A stretch of 64,000 nucleotides of DNA from Echinicola rosea (GTDB lineage Bacteria > Bacteroidota > Bacteroidia > Cytophagales > Cyclobacteriaceae), in assembly GCF_005281475.1 (NCBI RefSeq), contig NZ_CP040106.1:253501-317500 (forward strand). The letters run 5' to 3'. The notes beneath the pieces were generated by a model. It made no database searches. It worked only from the letters and a program-made list of their open reading frames with translations, and was not told the origin of the DNA. Of the stretch, positions 39,204 to 47,240 are shown in pieces (the first letter of the stretch is position 1; each line of letters starts with the position of its first letter). The position numbers and the translations under genes are program-made.

Positions 39204-39376
39204 AAACCTGAGCTCGACTTAATTTTTGTATTAAAAGCGTCATTGCGAACCCTTTTAAGGAAGATGTGGGTTGGAAAAGGGTGTGGCAACTCGCCGCGGC
39301 GAGCTGCCACGGCTTCCACCCGCTCAGGCCTCCCTCTAAGTCTCGCAGTGACGATTTTAAAATAAAACTGAGGTTT
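39204..39376. repeat. Palindromic interspersed repeat (REP/MITE-like)
   Basis: The core is bounded by CGTCATTGCGA (39238-39248) and TCGCAGTGACG (39343-39353), inverted copies with one mismatch. AAACCTGAG (39204-39212) and CTGAGGTTT (39368-39376) extend the symmetry outward. Inside is a 28-base near-perfect palindrome at 39283-39310 (GTGGCAACTCGCCG with CGGCGAGCTGCCAC, one mismatch that is a G-U pair in RNA). Termini of the type GTCATTGCGA ... TCGCAATGAC are a known motif of dispersed bacterial repeats. It has no coding capacity and is GC-rich compared with its flanks. Confidence 0.7.
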
Positions 39377-39445
39377 AAACCCGTTCTCAGCGTAATTGAA
39401 ATTTAATCGGACGACAGTGATTATCTATTGAAGTATCCGCTTCTT

Positions 39446-40012
39446 TCAGACAAAAAACTTCTTCCCCTTGATATAATCCTCGACCAATGGAGGAAGCAAG
39501 TAGGTGACTGATTTACCGGCCTCCACGGACTTCCTGATAAAAGTGGCCGATATATCGATCAGCGGTGCTTCCACATGGCGCACATTTGGGTGGTCATAAT
39601 CTACGGATTCTCCAGGACGGGGATAGACATACAGTCCAAATTGATTTAAAATCTGATCGCTGTTTTTCCATTTATGAAAATGCGTCAGGTTATCTCCTCC
39701 AATAATCAGTTTAAAGTCGTGTTGAGGGAATTTATCAGATAAATAGGCCAGGGTATCCACGGTATAACTGGGCTTCGGCATATGGAATTCCACATCCATG
39801 GCCCTAAACCGATAATTCCCTTCAATCGCCAGCTCGACCATCCGGAGCCGATCAAACTCATGAAGCAGTGCTTTTCGTTTTTTAAAGGGATTTTGGGGAG
39901 AGACCACAAACCATACTTCATCCAGGTCAGTACTGTCCTGCATGACATTGGCAATGATCAGATGTCCAATGTGAATGGGATTAAACGAGCCGAAAAATAA
40001 ACCTACCTTCAA
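39446..40012 (-). CDS. nadD: Nicotinate-nucleotide adenylyltransferase
   Basis: Adenylates nicotinate mononucleotide in NAD synthesis. The 188-residue protein has the nucleotidyltransferase motifs GSFNPIHIGHLIIA (about residues 8-21) and, near the C-terminus, SATFIRKSVEAGKSVTYLLP (the ISxTxIR-type motif). The start is a TTG at 40012 followed by KVGLFFGSF, the normal NadD N-terminus; no ATG is available. It begins 6 bases after gmk, last in the operon rpoE-like, anti-sigma-like, gmk, nadD. Confidence 0.95.
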   Translation of the reverse strand: MKVGLFFGSFNPIHIGHLIIANVMQDSTDLDEVWFVVSPQNPFKKRKALLHEFDRLRMVELAIEGNYRFRAMDVEFHMPKPSYTVDTLAYLSDKFPQHDFKLIIGGDNLTHFHKWKNSDQILNQFGLYVYPRPGESVDYDHPNVRHVEAPLIDISATFIRKSVEAGKSVTYLLPPLVEDYIKGKKFFV

Positions 40013-40018
40013 TTTCCT

Positions 40019-40591
40019 CTATTTCTCAATGAATGCATTGATTAACTTTCCCGCCTCTTCGAAGGACTTCTCCATATGGTCATTGACGAGAGTCACGTCA
40101 AATTGTTCCTCAAAAGTCATCTCAAACTTGGCTTTATAAATTCGCCGCGACAGGCTTTCCTCCGATTCAGTTCCGCGATCTTTGAGCCTCTCTTCCAATG
40201 TATCCAGTGAAGGTACCTTGACAAATACCGCTAAGGCCTTTTCTCCAAAATACTCTTTTAAATGGAGCCCGCCCTTGACATCCACATCGAATATAACGTG
40301 CTTTCCGCTGTCCCATATCCGCTGGATCTCTGATTTCAACGTGCCGTAAAAATTCCCCTCATAGACTTCCTCCCACTCGATAAACTCCTCATCATCTATT
40401 TTTTGTTTGAACTCCTGGGGAGAAAGGAAATAATAATCTTTTCCATGAACCTCATGGCGTCCTCGTCTATCCCTGGTGCAGGCAGATATCGAAAACCCCA
40501 AATCATTTCGGGAGGAAAGAAGGTGTTTGACAATAGTCGTCTTTCCGGATCCCGAAGGGGCCGAAAAAATAAAAGCTTTTCCTGAAGACAT
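40019..40591 (-). CDS. gmk: Guanylate kinase
   Basis: Converts GMP to GDP. The product is 190 residues with the P-loop [10 protein letters not shown] (residues about 10-19), the GMP-binding [20 protein letters not shown] and the lid [20 protein letters not shown]. Its length is normal. It lies between the anti-sigma-like gene (17-base gap) and nadD. Confidence 0.97.
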   Translation of the reverse strand: MSSGKAFIFSAPSGSGKTTIVKHLLSSRNDLGFSISACTRDRRGRHEVHGKDYYFLSPQEFKQKIDDEEFIEWEEVYEGNFYGTLKSEIQRIWDSGKHVIFDVDVKGGLHLKEYFGEKALAVFVKVPSLDTLEERLKDRGTESEESLSRRIYKAKFEMTFEEQFDVTLVNDHMEKSFEEAGKLINAFIEK

Positions 40592-40608
40592 AGGTGGGTG
40601 GTGATCGC

Positions 40609-40881
40609 TTATTTGATTTCTTCTATTTTCTGACGTATGCTTGCGGCCAATTCACCAGGTACAGCTTGTTTGGTGCATTTGTTCTTCAACACTTCACGAA
40701 TGGCTTGCTCCAAGTGATAGTGTTCAAAACAAGGCTGGCACTTGGAAAGCTTGTCCTTGAGGATTTCCTTAGAACCATCACAGTCCTCTCCATCCAAAAT
40801 CCTTTCCAGTAGCTGAAAGCACTTATTCACATCACCACACTCAAGTTTCCTTTCTCCGGATGAGTTTACATTTTTCTCCAT
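40609..40881 (-). CDS. Small cysteine-rich anti-sigma-like protein
   Basis: A 90-residue protein encoded directly after an ECF sigma factor. Cysteines at 15, 21, 34, 48, 51 and 69 and histidines at 54 and 56 surround the CxxC in [12 protein letters not shown]. This resembles the zinc-binding anti-sigma (ZAS) domain, but the residue four before the first Cys of CxxC, normally His, is Lys44, so the metal site is either different or lost. There is no membrane segment, so it would be a soluble anti-sigma of the RsrA/ChrR kind, possibly redox-responsive. The assignment rests on context and the CxxC; the target would be the adjacent sigma factor. Confidence 0.7.
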   Translation of the reverse strand: MEKNVNSSGERKLECGDVNKCFQLLERILDGEDCDGSKEILKDKLSKCQPCFEHYHLEQAIREVLKNKCTKQAVPGELAASIRQKIEEIK

Positions 40882-40912
40882 GTCACTTTATTTTCACTTT
40901 ATAAAACTCAAA

Positions 40913-41503
40913 TCAATCTTCATCAGCATCATAGCCCATATCCTTTGCATAAGAATGCAATTTATCCTTCAATAAGTTCCGGGCACGGTGCAATCTTGAC
41001 CTTACAGTACCTATGGGAATGTCCAGAATCTTAGCCATTTCCTCATAAGTAAAGCCTTCCAGGTCACACAATATGATCACTGTTCTGAAGTCTACAGCCA
41101 AACTGTTCAGGGCATTGGATATTTCATCCCCAAGCATATCCTTCACTGCATCCACCCTCAGATCAGAAGTAATATTGTAATCAACATTATCTGAGTTATA
41201 ATAAGTTTCAACTTCTTGATAATCAACTTTGGAAGGCTGCTTGCTTTTCTTCCTGTATTCGTTGATAAAACTGTTTTTCAGTATCCTGAACAGCCAGGCT
41301 TTGGCATTGGTGCCCTGCTCAAAAGAGTTGATAAAACGGTATGCTTTCAGATAGGTATCCTGTACCAGATCCTTGGCATCATCTTCGTCAAATGTTAGCC
41401 TGAAGGCAAAATTATACATTGAGTCTATGTGAGGCATAAACTCATTGTCGAAGATGTTATTCTTCTCTTTGTCGCTATATTTTTTCTTTTGTACCTCAGA
41501 CAT
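40913..41503 (-). CDS. ECF-family RNA polymerase sigma factor
   Basis: A sigma-70 family ECF factor (RpoE/SigW type) that redirects RNA polymerase to a small regulon. The ATG at 41503 gives 196 residues starting MSEVQKKKYSDKEKNNIF; a TTG three codons upstream is also possible. Region 2 includes LTFDEDDAKDLVQDTYLKAY and AWLFRILKNSFINEYRKKSK. Region 4 includes GFTYEEMAKILDIPIGTVRS RLHRAR, a helix-turn-helix. It precedes the anti-sigma-like gene by 31 bases. The placement with gmk and nadD recurs in related bacteria as far as I know. I see no promoter resembling an autoregulated ECF site. Confidence 0.93.
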   Translation of the reverse strand: MSEVQKKKYSDKEKNNIFDNEFMPHIDSMYNFAFRLTFDEDDAKDLVQDTYLKAYRFINSFEQGTNAKAWLFRILKNSFINEYRKKSKQPSKVDYQEVETYYNSDNVDYNITSDLRVDAVKDMLGDEISNALNSLAVDFRTVIILCDLEGFTYEEMAKILDIPIGTVRSRLHRARNLLKDKLHSYAKDMGYDADED

Positions 41504-41637
41504 AAGTTTCAAAAATAATCATTGACTCAATTTATCACTAATTTTTTGAAAGAATTCGCTCCTTTTGATTTATTTTGGACTTCAAAAACCGTCTTTTCTT
41601 CCTTGAATGAGTCGGATTAAACGTAAGACAGCTGTTA

Positions 41638-42474
41638 ATGTTTGCATTTCGCTTAATTTCTTATCTCCCGCTTTGGAGCCTTTATATCGTTTCTGACTGC
41701 TTCTTTCTGATCGCTTACCATTTGGTCGGTTACCGCAAAAAAGTGGTGTGGACCAATCTCAAAAATGCTTTCCCAGAAAAGTCGGACCAAGAGTTGAAAA
41801 AAATCATGCGGGAGTTTTACCGTAACCTTACCGATTCCTTCGCGGAGACCATCAAGCTCATGACCATGGGCAAGGCAGAAATTGAAAGACGGTTCCAACT
41901 CGAAAACATGGATTTGTTACGTACACTACTGGCAGATGAACAGGTCATCGTGGGACTGACAGCTCATTTTTTCAATTGGGAGGGACACCCCCTTTCCGTA
42001 CGTGCCTTGGTGGACGAACGAATTGAAATCGTTTATCAAAAGGTTACAAACCCATTTTTTGAGCAACTAATGAAGACCATCAGAAACCGCTTCGGTGGCT
42101 ACTTGGTAGAAAAAAGCAATTTTCAACGCCACTTTTTAAAACACCGTCAGCACCCCCGCCTGATAGGACTGGCAGCCGACCAACGCCCCAATAGGGAAGA
42201 CCAACGCTATCACGCCAAATTCATGCACAGGGAGACCGGTTTTTTTGAAGGGGCTGAAAAACTCGCCAAAAGGTTTGAGCTCACGGTGATTTTTGCAGAA
42301 GTACACAAACTCAAACGTGGCCATTATAAATTCACTTACCGATTTGTCGCGGAGCCTCCCCATGACCCCCGCGAACACAGCATCACCGACCAGTTCATCG
42401 CCCTCACCGAAAAAAATATCCGTGAAGAACCGGCCCTATACCTCTGGTCACACAACCGCTGGAAAAATAGCTGA
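41638..42474 (+). CDS. Lysophospholipid/lipid A acyltransferase (LpxL family)
   Basis: A membrane-associated acyltransferase of the LpxL/HtrB family, which adds secondary acyl chains to lipid A. The 278-residue protein has an N-terminal hydrophobic anchor (about residues 5-25), the catalytic HX4E motif HFFNWE at residues 110-115, and the ADQRPN motif near residue 180 followed by FFEGAEKLAKRF. Its length is slightly short for LpxL but normal for Bacteroidota homologues. It is a single gene, divergent from the sigma factor gene. An ornithine-lipid or other acyl acceptor cannot be excluded. Confidence 0.88.
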   Translation: MFAFRLISYLPLWSLYIVSDCFFLIAYHLVGYRKKVVWTNLKNAFPEKSDQELKKIMREFYRNLTDSFAETIKLMTMGKAEIERRFQLENMDLLRTLLADEQVIVGLTAHFFNWEGHPLSVRALVDERIEIVYQKVTNPFFEQLMKTIRNRFGGYLVEKSNFQRHFLKHRQHPRLIGLAADQRPNREDQRYHAKFMHRETGFFEGAEKLAKRFELTVIFAEVHKLKRGHYKFTYRFVAEPPHDPREHSITDQFIALTEKNIREEPALYLWSHNRWKNS

Positions 42475-42797
42475 AATTAGAGAAAAGAAGCTAGGTCAAA
42501 GACTGAAGACCGTGAGTCCGGGTTGTGGTGGGGCTCTGCCCCACCACTGGCAAGCTTTGAGTATCTGACTCAATTAAGCTGTTTCAGATTTGTAACCCTC
42601 CCAGTAATCACCATATTTATCAATGAAAACAGGCACATTCGCTTGCCGATGTATCGCAGGCTGATAATGCGGGGCTTTAGGATATTCACTGATTTTTATG
42701 CCATGGACATTTAGGAAATCAGCGTAGTATCAATCCGAAATTTTCCAATCTTTCAATCTTAAATCCCAAATCCCCTTACGTAATAAACTATTCCTTT
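42475..42797. other. Gene-free stretch with palindromes
   Basis: Contains a perfect 10-bp stem-loop at 42525-42547 and an inverted repeat CTGATTT (42689-42695) ... AAATCAG (42716-42722). The 12-mer AAGCTAGGTCAA (42488-42499) is shared with the stretch at 28165. Reading frames here have no family features. Confidence 0.45.
42525..42547. repeat. Perfect palindrome GTGGTGGGGC-TCT-GCCCCACCAC
   Basis: A 10-bp perfect stem with a 3-base loop, 50 bases past the acyltransferase stop. No T-run follows on either strand, so it is a poor intrinsic terminator. It may be a REP-like element or a 3'-end-stabilising hairpin. Confidence 0.6.
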
Positions 42798-42819
42798 TAA
42801 CTTTGAGGTTTATAGGAGG
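42798..42819 (+). promoter_or_regulatory. -7 box and unusually strong Shine-Dalgarno before uvrD/pcrA
   Basis: TAACTTTG (42798-42805) fits the -7 consensus, but no TTTG is found 17-23 bases upstream. AGGAGG (42814-42819) lies 9 bases before the ATG. Bacteroidota ribosomes mostly ignore Shine-Dalgarno sequences, so a perfect one is noteworthy; it supports the chosen start in any case. Confidence 0.4.
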
Positions 42820-42828
42820 AAAAGAAGT

Positions 42829-45087
42829 ATGGATTATTTAGAAGGTTTAAATCCCCCACAACGAGAAGCTGTAGAACACACTGAAGGGCCACTGATGATC
42901 ATTGCCGGTGCAGGATCAGGAAAAACACGGGTTCTCACCTACCGGATTGCCCATCTGATCAACGCCAAAAACGTGGATCCCTTCCAAATTTTGGCGCTGA
43001 CCTTTACCAATAAGGCAGCGAGTGAAATGCGTAACAGGATTGAGAGACTGATCGGTCTGGAAGCACGAAATACCTGGATGGGTACTTTCCACTCAATTTT
43101 TGCCAAAATCCTCAGGGTAGAATCAGAAAAACTCGGTTTCCCTTCCAATTTCACTATTTACGATACCGATGACAGCAAATCCCTGATCAAAAGTATCGTA
43201 AAGGCCAAAAACCTGGACGAAAAGGTGTACAAGCCAAACACCGTACTCTCGAGGATCTCCGGTGCCAAAAACAGGCTGATTTCTTGGGAAAACTACATCA
43301 ACGATCCCTACATCAAAGCAGACGATGAAGCCGCCATGAAGCCCCGCATGGGAGAGATTTACCGAGCTTACCAAAAAAGGCTTTTCAAATCCTCGGCAAT
43401 GGACTTTGACGACCTGTTGTTCTATACTAATGTGCTCTTCAGGGATCACCCCGATGTGCTCAACAAATACCAGCAGCGCTTTCGCTATGTGCTGGTGGAC
43501 GAGTTTCAGGACACCAATTTATCCCAATACCTTATCACCAAAAAACTGGCTGCAGTCCATCAAAATATCTGCGTGGTGGGCGATGATGCCCAAAGCATCT
43601 ATGCCTTCCGTGGCGCTGACATTCAAAACATCCTGAATTTCGAAAAAGATTACCCAGACCTGTATGTGGTCAAGCTGGAGCAAAATTACCGCTCCACTAA
43701 AAACATTGTGGAAGCAGCCAACTCTATCATTGACAAAAACAAAGCCCAGCTCAAGAAAAATGTCTGGACCCAAAATGACAATGGCGATCTCATCGAATTG
43801 ATCAAATCGGCCTCTGACAATGAAGAAGGAAGAATGGTCGCCTCTACCATTTTCGAAGAAAAAAACAATAAAAAGCTCCAAAATAGCGACTTCGCCATCC
43901 TTTACCGCACCAATTCCCAATCGAGGGCGCTTGAGGAAGCACTTCGTAAAATGAATATCTCCTACAAAATCGTGGGAGGGCTATCCTTTTACCAAAGAAA
44001 GGAAATCAAGGACCTCATGGCATATTTCCGCTATGTGGTCAACTCGGACGATGAAGAAGCGTTCAAGCGCATCATCAATTACCCTAAAAGAGGTATTGGG
44101 CTGAGCAGTGTAGAAAAAATGATGGTCGCTGCCTACGAACACGACATCCCGTTATGGCAAGTCATTACCAACGCAAACAGCTTTTTACCGGGCCGTGCAG
44201 CCAATTCCGTCTCGGACTTTGCTACAATGATCAAGAGTTTCCGCATGGAAACCGAACGTAAAGACGCCTATGAGGCGGCTTCCACCATGGCCAAGCAATC
44301 AGGGCTGCTAAGGGAACTGTACGAAGACAAAACAATAGAAGGACTAAACCGCTATGAAAACGTCCAGGAATTGCTCAATGCCATCAAAGAATACGTGGAC
44401 AATAAGGACAATGAAGACAAAAGCCTTGGGGCCTTCTTGCAGGAAATTGCCCTGCTGACAGACAATGATCGGGACAAAGACGAAACGGATGCTGTCACCC
44501 TTATGACCATTCACTCCTCCAAAGGCCTTGAATTCAGACAAGTATTCGTCGTGGGAATGGAGGAAGACCTCTTTCCCTCCCAAATGATGATGCAAAGTCG
44601 GGAAGACCTGGAAGAGGAAAGACGGCTATTCTATGTGGCCTCTACTAGAGCCATGGAAAAATTATACTTTAGCTATGCCATTACTCGTTATCGTTTTGGC
44701 AGGTTATTGGATTGTGAGAAAAGCAGGTTTCTGGATGAAGTGGACCCCAACTGCATCAAGGTCACCAAAAGAAGAGGGCAACAAGCCATCGCCGATCGCT
44801 TTGGCCAAAACAATGGCCGAGAAGGTAAATCCGGGTTTGTAGGACTTAAAACCCCATCGGTAAGAAAAAACACCACGGCAAAGGTCCACACTCCAAGCCC
44901 TGACTTCAAACCGTCCAATACCAATAACCTGGCCGCGGGCATGAAAGTAGAACACCCGAAATTCGGCTACGGAAAAGTACAAAAAGTAGAAACAGAAGGA
45001 TTAAATAAAAAAGCGACGATTGGCTTTGACAATTTTGGAGAAAAGACTTTATTACTTAGCTTTGCTAAACTTCGGATAGTGGAATGA
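42829..45087 (+). CDS. ATP-dependent DNA helicase of the UvrD/PcrA/Rep family
   Basis: A superfamily 1A 3'-to-5' helicase used in repair and in removing proteins from DNA. The 752-residue protein has Walker A GAGSGKT at residues 27-33, motif Ia LTFTNKAASEMRNRI, motif II VDEFQDTN, motif III VGDDAQSIYAFRGAD, motif IV LEQNYRSTKNI, motif V VTLMTIHSSKGLEF, and motif VI RRLFYVASTRAMEKL. The last roughly 50 residues (GMKVEHPKFGYGKVQKVE) form the Tudor-like domain that binds RNA polymerase in PcrA/UvrD. It is the main UvrD-type helicase; PcrA is the closer label in layout. Confidence 0.95.
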   Translation: MDYLEGLNPPQREAVEHTEGPLMIIAGAGSGKTRVLTYRIAHLINAKNVDPFQILALTFTNKAASEMRNRIERLIGLEARNTWMGTFHSIFAKILRVESEKLGFPSNFTIYDTDDSKSLIKSIVKAKNLDEKVYKPNTVLSRISGAKNRLISWENYINDPYIKADDEAAMKPRMGEIYRAYQKRLFKSSAMDFDDLLFYTNVLFRDHPDVLNKYQQRFRYVLVDEFQDTNLSQYLITKKLAAVHQNICVVGDDAQSIYAFRGADIQNILNFEKDYPDLYVVKLEQNYRSTKNIVEAANSIIDKNKAQLKKNVWTQNDNGDLIELIKSASDNEEGRMVASTIFEEKNNKKLQNSDFAILYRTNSQSRALEEALRKMNISYKIVGGLSFYQRKEIKDLMAYFRYVVNSDDEEAFKRIINYPKRGIGLSSVEKMMVAAYEHDIPLWQVITNANSFLPGRAANSVSDFATMIKSFRMETERKDAYEAASTMAKQSGLLRELYEDKTIEGLNRYENVQELLNAIKEYVDNKDNEDKSLGAFLQEIALLTDNDRDKDETDAVTLMTIHSSKGLEFRQVFVVGMEEDLFPSQMMMQSREDLEEERRLFYVASTRAMEKLYFSYAITRYRFGRLLDCEKSRFLDEVDPNCIKVTKRRGQQAIADRFGQNNGREGKSGFVGLKTPSVRKNTTAKVHTPSPDFKPSNTNNLAAGMKVEHPKFGYGKVQKVETEGLNKKATIGFDNFGEKTLLLSFAKLRIVE

Positions 45088-45220
45088 TACGTAATAGTCT
45101 TACCCCAAAAAGCCCATTCCCAAATCGTTAACTTATATTGACAAGTAATACGCCCTACCGACTCATTTAACGACATTTTTTCGTAACTTGAATCAATCGT
45201 TAATTAATCTGGGGATCGGT

Positions 45221-45880
45221 ATGGAAGAAAAAGAAAAGGATAAACACTCAGTAATTTTGAAAGAATACGGAAAAAACATCCAGAAATTGGTGGACTATAT
45301 ATCCACCGTTCCTGACAAGGCCAAGCGCACAGAGCAAGCCTACACACTTGTAGAGCTCATGAAACAGCTAAACCCACAGCTAAAAATCGAAAATGACCAA
45401 AAACTTTGGGATGACCTGTTCATCATGTCCGGCTTTCGCTTGGACGTGGACAGCCCTTTCCCGATGCCAGAAAAAGAACTACTCGGCAAAAAACCCCAAG
45501 TAGTCGGCTACCCTGACGGAGAAGTAAAATTCAAGCATTACGGCCGCAATATCGAGAAGCTAATCGAAAAAGCCATCGAGATCGAAAATGACGAGGAGCA
45601 GGAAGCAGCGATCGTGTATATCGGCCAGCTGATGAGAAGCTTTCATTCCACTTGGAACCGCGAAAATTTTGATGATGGCATCATCATCGATGATATCAAA
45701 ACCCTCTCAAAAGGAAAACTGCACATCGATCTGGAAAAAGTAAAAGAAAACGCACTTTTTGAAAGCAGCACCAGAAGGGATTTTAAGACCAACACCCAAG
45801 AAACCACTTCCAACAACAACGGAAGAAGAGGTGGCAAAAGAAGAAACAACGGAGGTAATTACAAAAAACGCAGAAATTAA
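45221..45880 (+). CDS. DUF4290 family protein
   Basis: A 219-residue cytoplasmic protein of the DUF4290 family, conserved in Bacteroidota next to murA; its function is unknown. An earlier TTG at 45188 is less likely than the ATG used here. The sequence is mainly helical and acidic up to about residue 175 (with GYPDGEVKFKHYGRNIEKLI in the middle) and ends in a low-complexity basic, Asn/Gly/Arg-rich tail (NNNGRRGGKRRNNGGNYKKR). A tail of this kind often binds RNA or the membrane. Its stop overlaps the murA start by one base (TAATG), implying coupled translation. Confidence 0.85.
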   Translation: MEEKEKDKHSVILKEYGKNIQKLVDYISTVPDKAKRTEQAYTLVELMKQLNPQLKIENDQKLWDDLFIMSGFRLDVDSPFPMPEKELLGKKPQVVGYPDGEVKFKHYGRNIEKLIEKAIEIENDEEQEAAIVYIGQLMRSFHSTWNRENFDDGIIIDDIKTLSKGKLHIDLEKVKENALFESSTRRDFKTNTQETTSNNNGRRGGKRRNNGGNYKKRRN

Positions 45881-47187
45881 TGTCCTCATTCCGAGTAAAA
45901 GGGGGATTAAAACTTAAAGGCGAAATCACCCCGCAGGGTGCCAAAAACGAGGCGCTCCAGATACTTTGCGCCGTATTGCTTACTGAAGAAACCATTCAGA
46001 TCCATAAAATCCCCAACATCCGAGATGTCAACAAGCTCATAGAGCTATTGATGGACATGGGTGTAGCTGTTTCAAAAACCGGCCCAGAAAGCTACGAATT
46101 CAATGCCGCTAAGGTGGACCTGGACTACCTTGACACAGATAAATTTCTCACCAAAGCCTCTTCCTTGCGAGGCTCTGTCATGCTCTTGGGACCGCTGCTG
46201 GCCAGGTATGGCAAGGGGAAAATTTCCAAACCAGGCGGTGATAAAATTGGCCGAAGAAGACTGGATACCCACTTTGTAGGTTTTCAGAAACTCGGTGCTA
46301 AATTCAACTATGATACCAAAAGGGAAATCTATAACATTGACGGCCATGACCTGAAAGGCACCTATATGCTACTCGATGAAGCATCGGTAACCGGCACGGC
46401 CAATATCCTGATGGCAGCCGTCATGGCAGAAGGCAAGACCACAATCTATAATGCTGCTTGTGAACCTTACTTACAACAGCTGTGCGATATGCTCAACAGA
46501 ATGGGCGCCAAGATCACCGGGGTAGGCTCTAACCTGTTACATGTCGAAGGGGTCAAAAAACTAAACGGCACTGAGCACACCTTACTGCCAGACATGATTG
46601 AAATTGGTTCGTTCATTGGCCTGGCTGCCATGACCCAATCTGAGATCACGATCAAAGATGCCCAAATTCACCGCTTGGGAATTATCCCGGATACCTTTAA
46701 GCGAATGGGCATCAAAATGGAATTTAGAGGGGACGACATCCACATTCCTGCCCAAAAGCATTATGAAATAGAAACATTCATCGACGGGTCTATCCTCACT
46801 GTGGCAGACGCCATCTGGCCTGGATTTACCCCAGACCTTCTCAGCATCGTCTTGGTCACGGCCACCCAGGCCAAAGGCACCGTACTTGTCCACCAAAAGA
46901 TGTTTGAAAGTCGTTTGTTCTTTGTCGATAAGCTTATTGACATGGGCGCTCAGATCATCCTGTGTGATCCGCACAGGGCTACTGTAATCGGCTTGGACAG
47001 AAAATATCCGCTAAAAGGCATCAGGATGACATCTCCCGATATTAGAGCGGGGGTTTCACTACTTATTGCAGCACTCTCCGCCGAAGGACAGTCCATCATT
47101 GACAATGTCGAGCAAATTGACCGCGGTTACCAATACATCGACCAGCGACTCAATGCACTAGGAGCAGACATTGTTCGTATAGATTAA
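45880..47187 (+). CDS. murA: UDP-N-acetylglucosamine 1-carboxyvinyltransferase
   Basis: Catalyses the first committed step of peptidoglycan synthesis, adding enolpyruvate from PEP to UDP-GlcNAc. The 435-residue protein has the EPSP-synthase fold and all main blocks: QGAKNEALQILCAVLL (Lys22-type residue), RGSVMLLGPLLARYGKG and SPDIRAGVSLLIAALSA. In the catalytic loop the usual PGGCxIG is PGGDKIGRRRLDTHF, with Asp121 in place of the Cys that fosfomycin alkylates. Asp at this position is known from mycobacteria and chlamydiae and gives fosfomycin insensitivity. It is co-translated with the DUF4290 gene. Confidence 0.96.
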   Translation: MSSFRVKGGLKLKGEITPQGAKNEALQILCAVLLTEETIQIHKIPNIRDVNKLIELLMDMGVAVSKTGPESYEFNAAKVDLDYLDTDKFLTKASSLRGSVMLLGPLLARYGKGKISKPGGDKIGRRRLDTHFVGFQKLGAKFNYDTKREIYNIDGHDLKGTYMLLDEASVTGTANILMAAVMAEGKTTIYNAACEPYLQQLCDMLNRMGAKITGVGSNLLHVEGVKKLNGTEHTLLPDMIEIGSFIGLAAMTQSEITIKDAQIHRLGIIPDTFKRMGIKMEFRGDDIHIPAQKHYEIETFIDGSILTVADAIWPGFTPDLLSIVLVTATQAKGTVLVHQKMFESRLFFVDKLIDMGAQIILCDPHRATVIGLDRKYPLKGIRMTSPDIRAGVSLLIAALSAEGQSIIDNVEQIDRGYQYIDQRLNALGADIVRID

Positions 47188-47196
47188 AAAACGAAA

Positions 47197-47220
47197 AGCC
47201 GGTAGACCAATCTACCGGCT
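47197..47220. terminator. Shared terminator between murA and the convergent gene
   Basis: Perfect stem AGCCGGTAGA (47197-47206) with TCTACCGGCT (47211-47220), loop CCAA. The minus side is followed by TTTTCG and then TTTTTT, a good U-tract for the gene ending at 47241. The plus side (CTATTCC) is poor, so it terminates murA less well. Confidence 0.8.
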
Positions 47221-47240
47221 CTATTCCTAAAAAATATCAA

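Noticed and set aside
38934..39365. Plus-strand open frame of 143 codons after the haloperoxidase gene
   Set aside because: It overlaps the end of the haloperoxidase gene and then crosses two repeat elements; no family features and palindrome-derived text.
41510..41517. TATTTTTG box just upstream of the ECF sigma gene
   Set aside because: Only 6-7 bases from the ATG, with no matching -33 box; too close to act as its promoter.
42523..42714. Plus-strand 63-codon frame before uvrD
   Set aside because: Runs through a palindrome and an inverted repeat; no family features.
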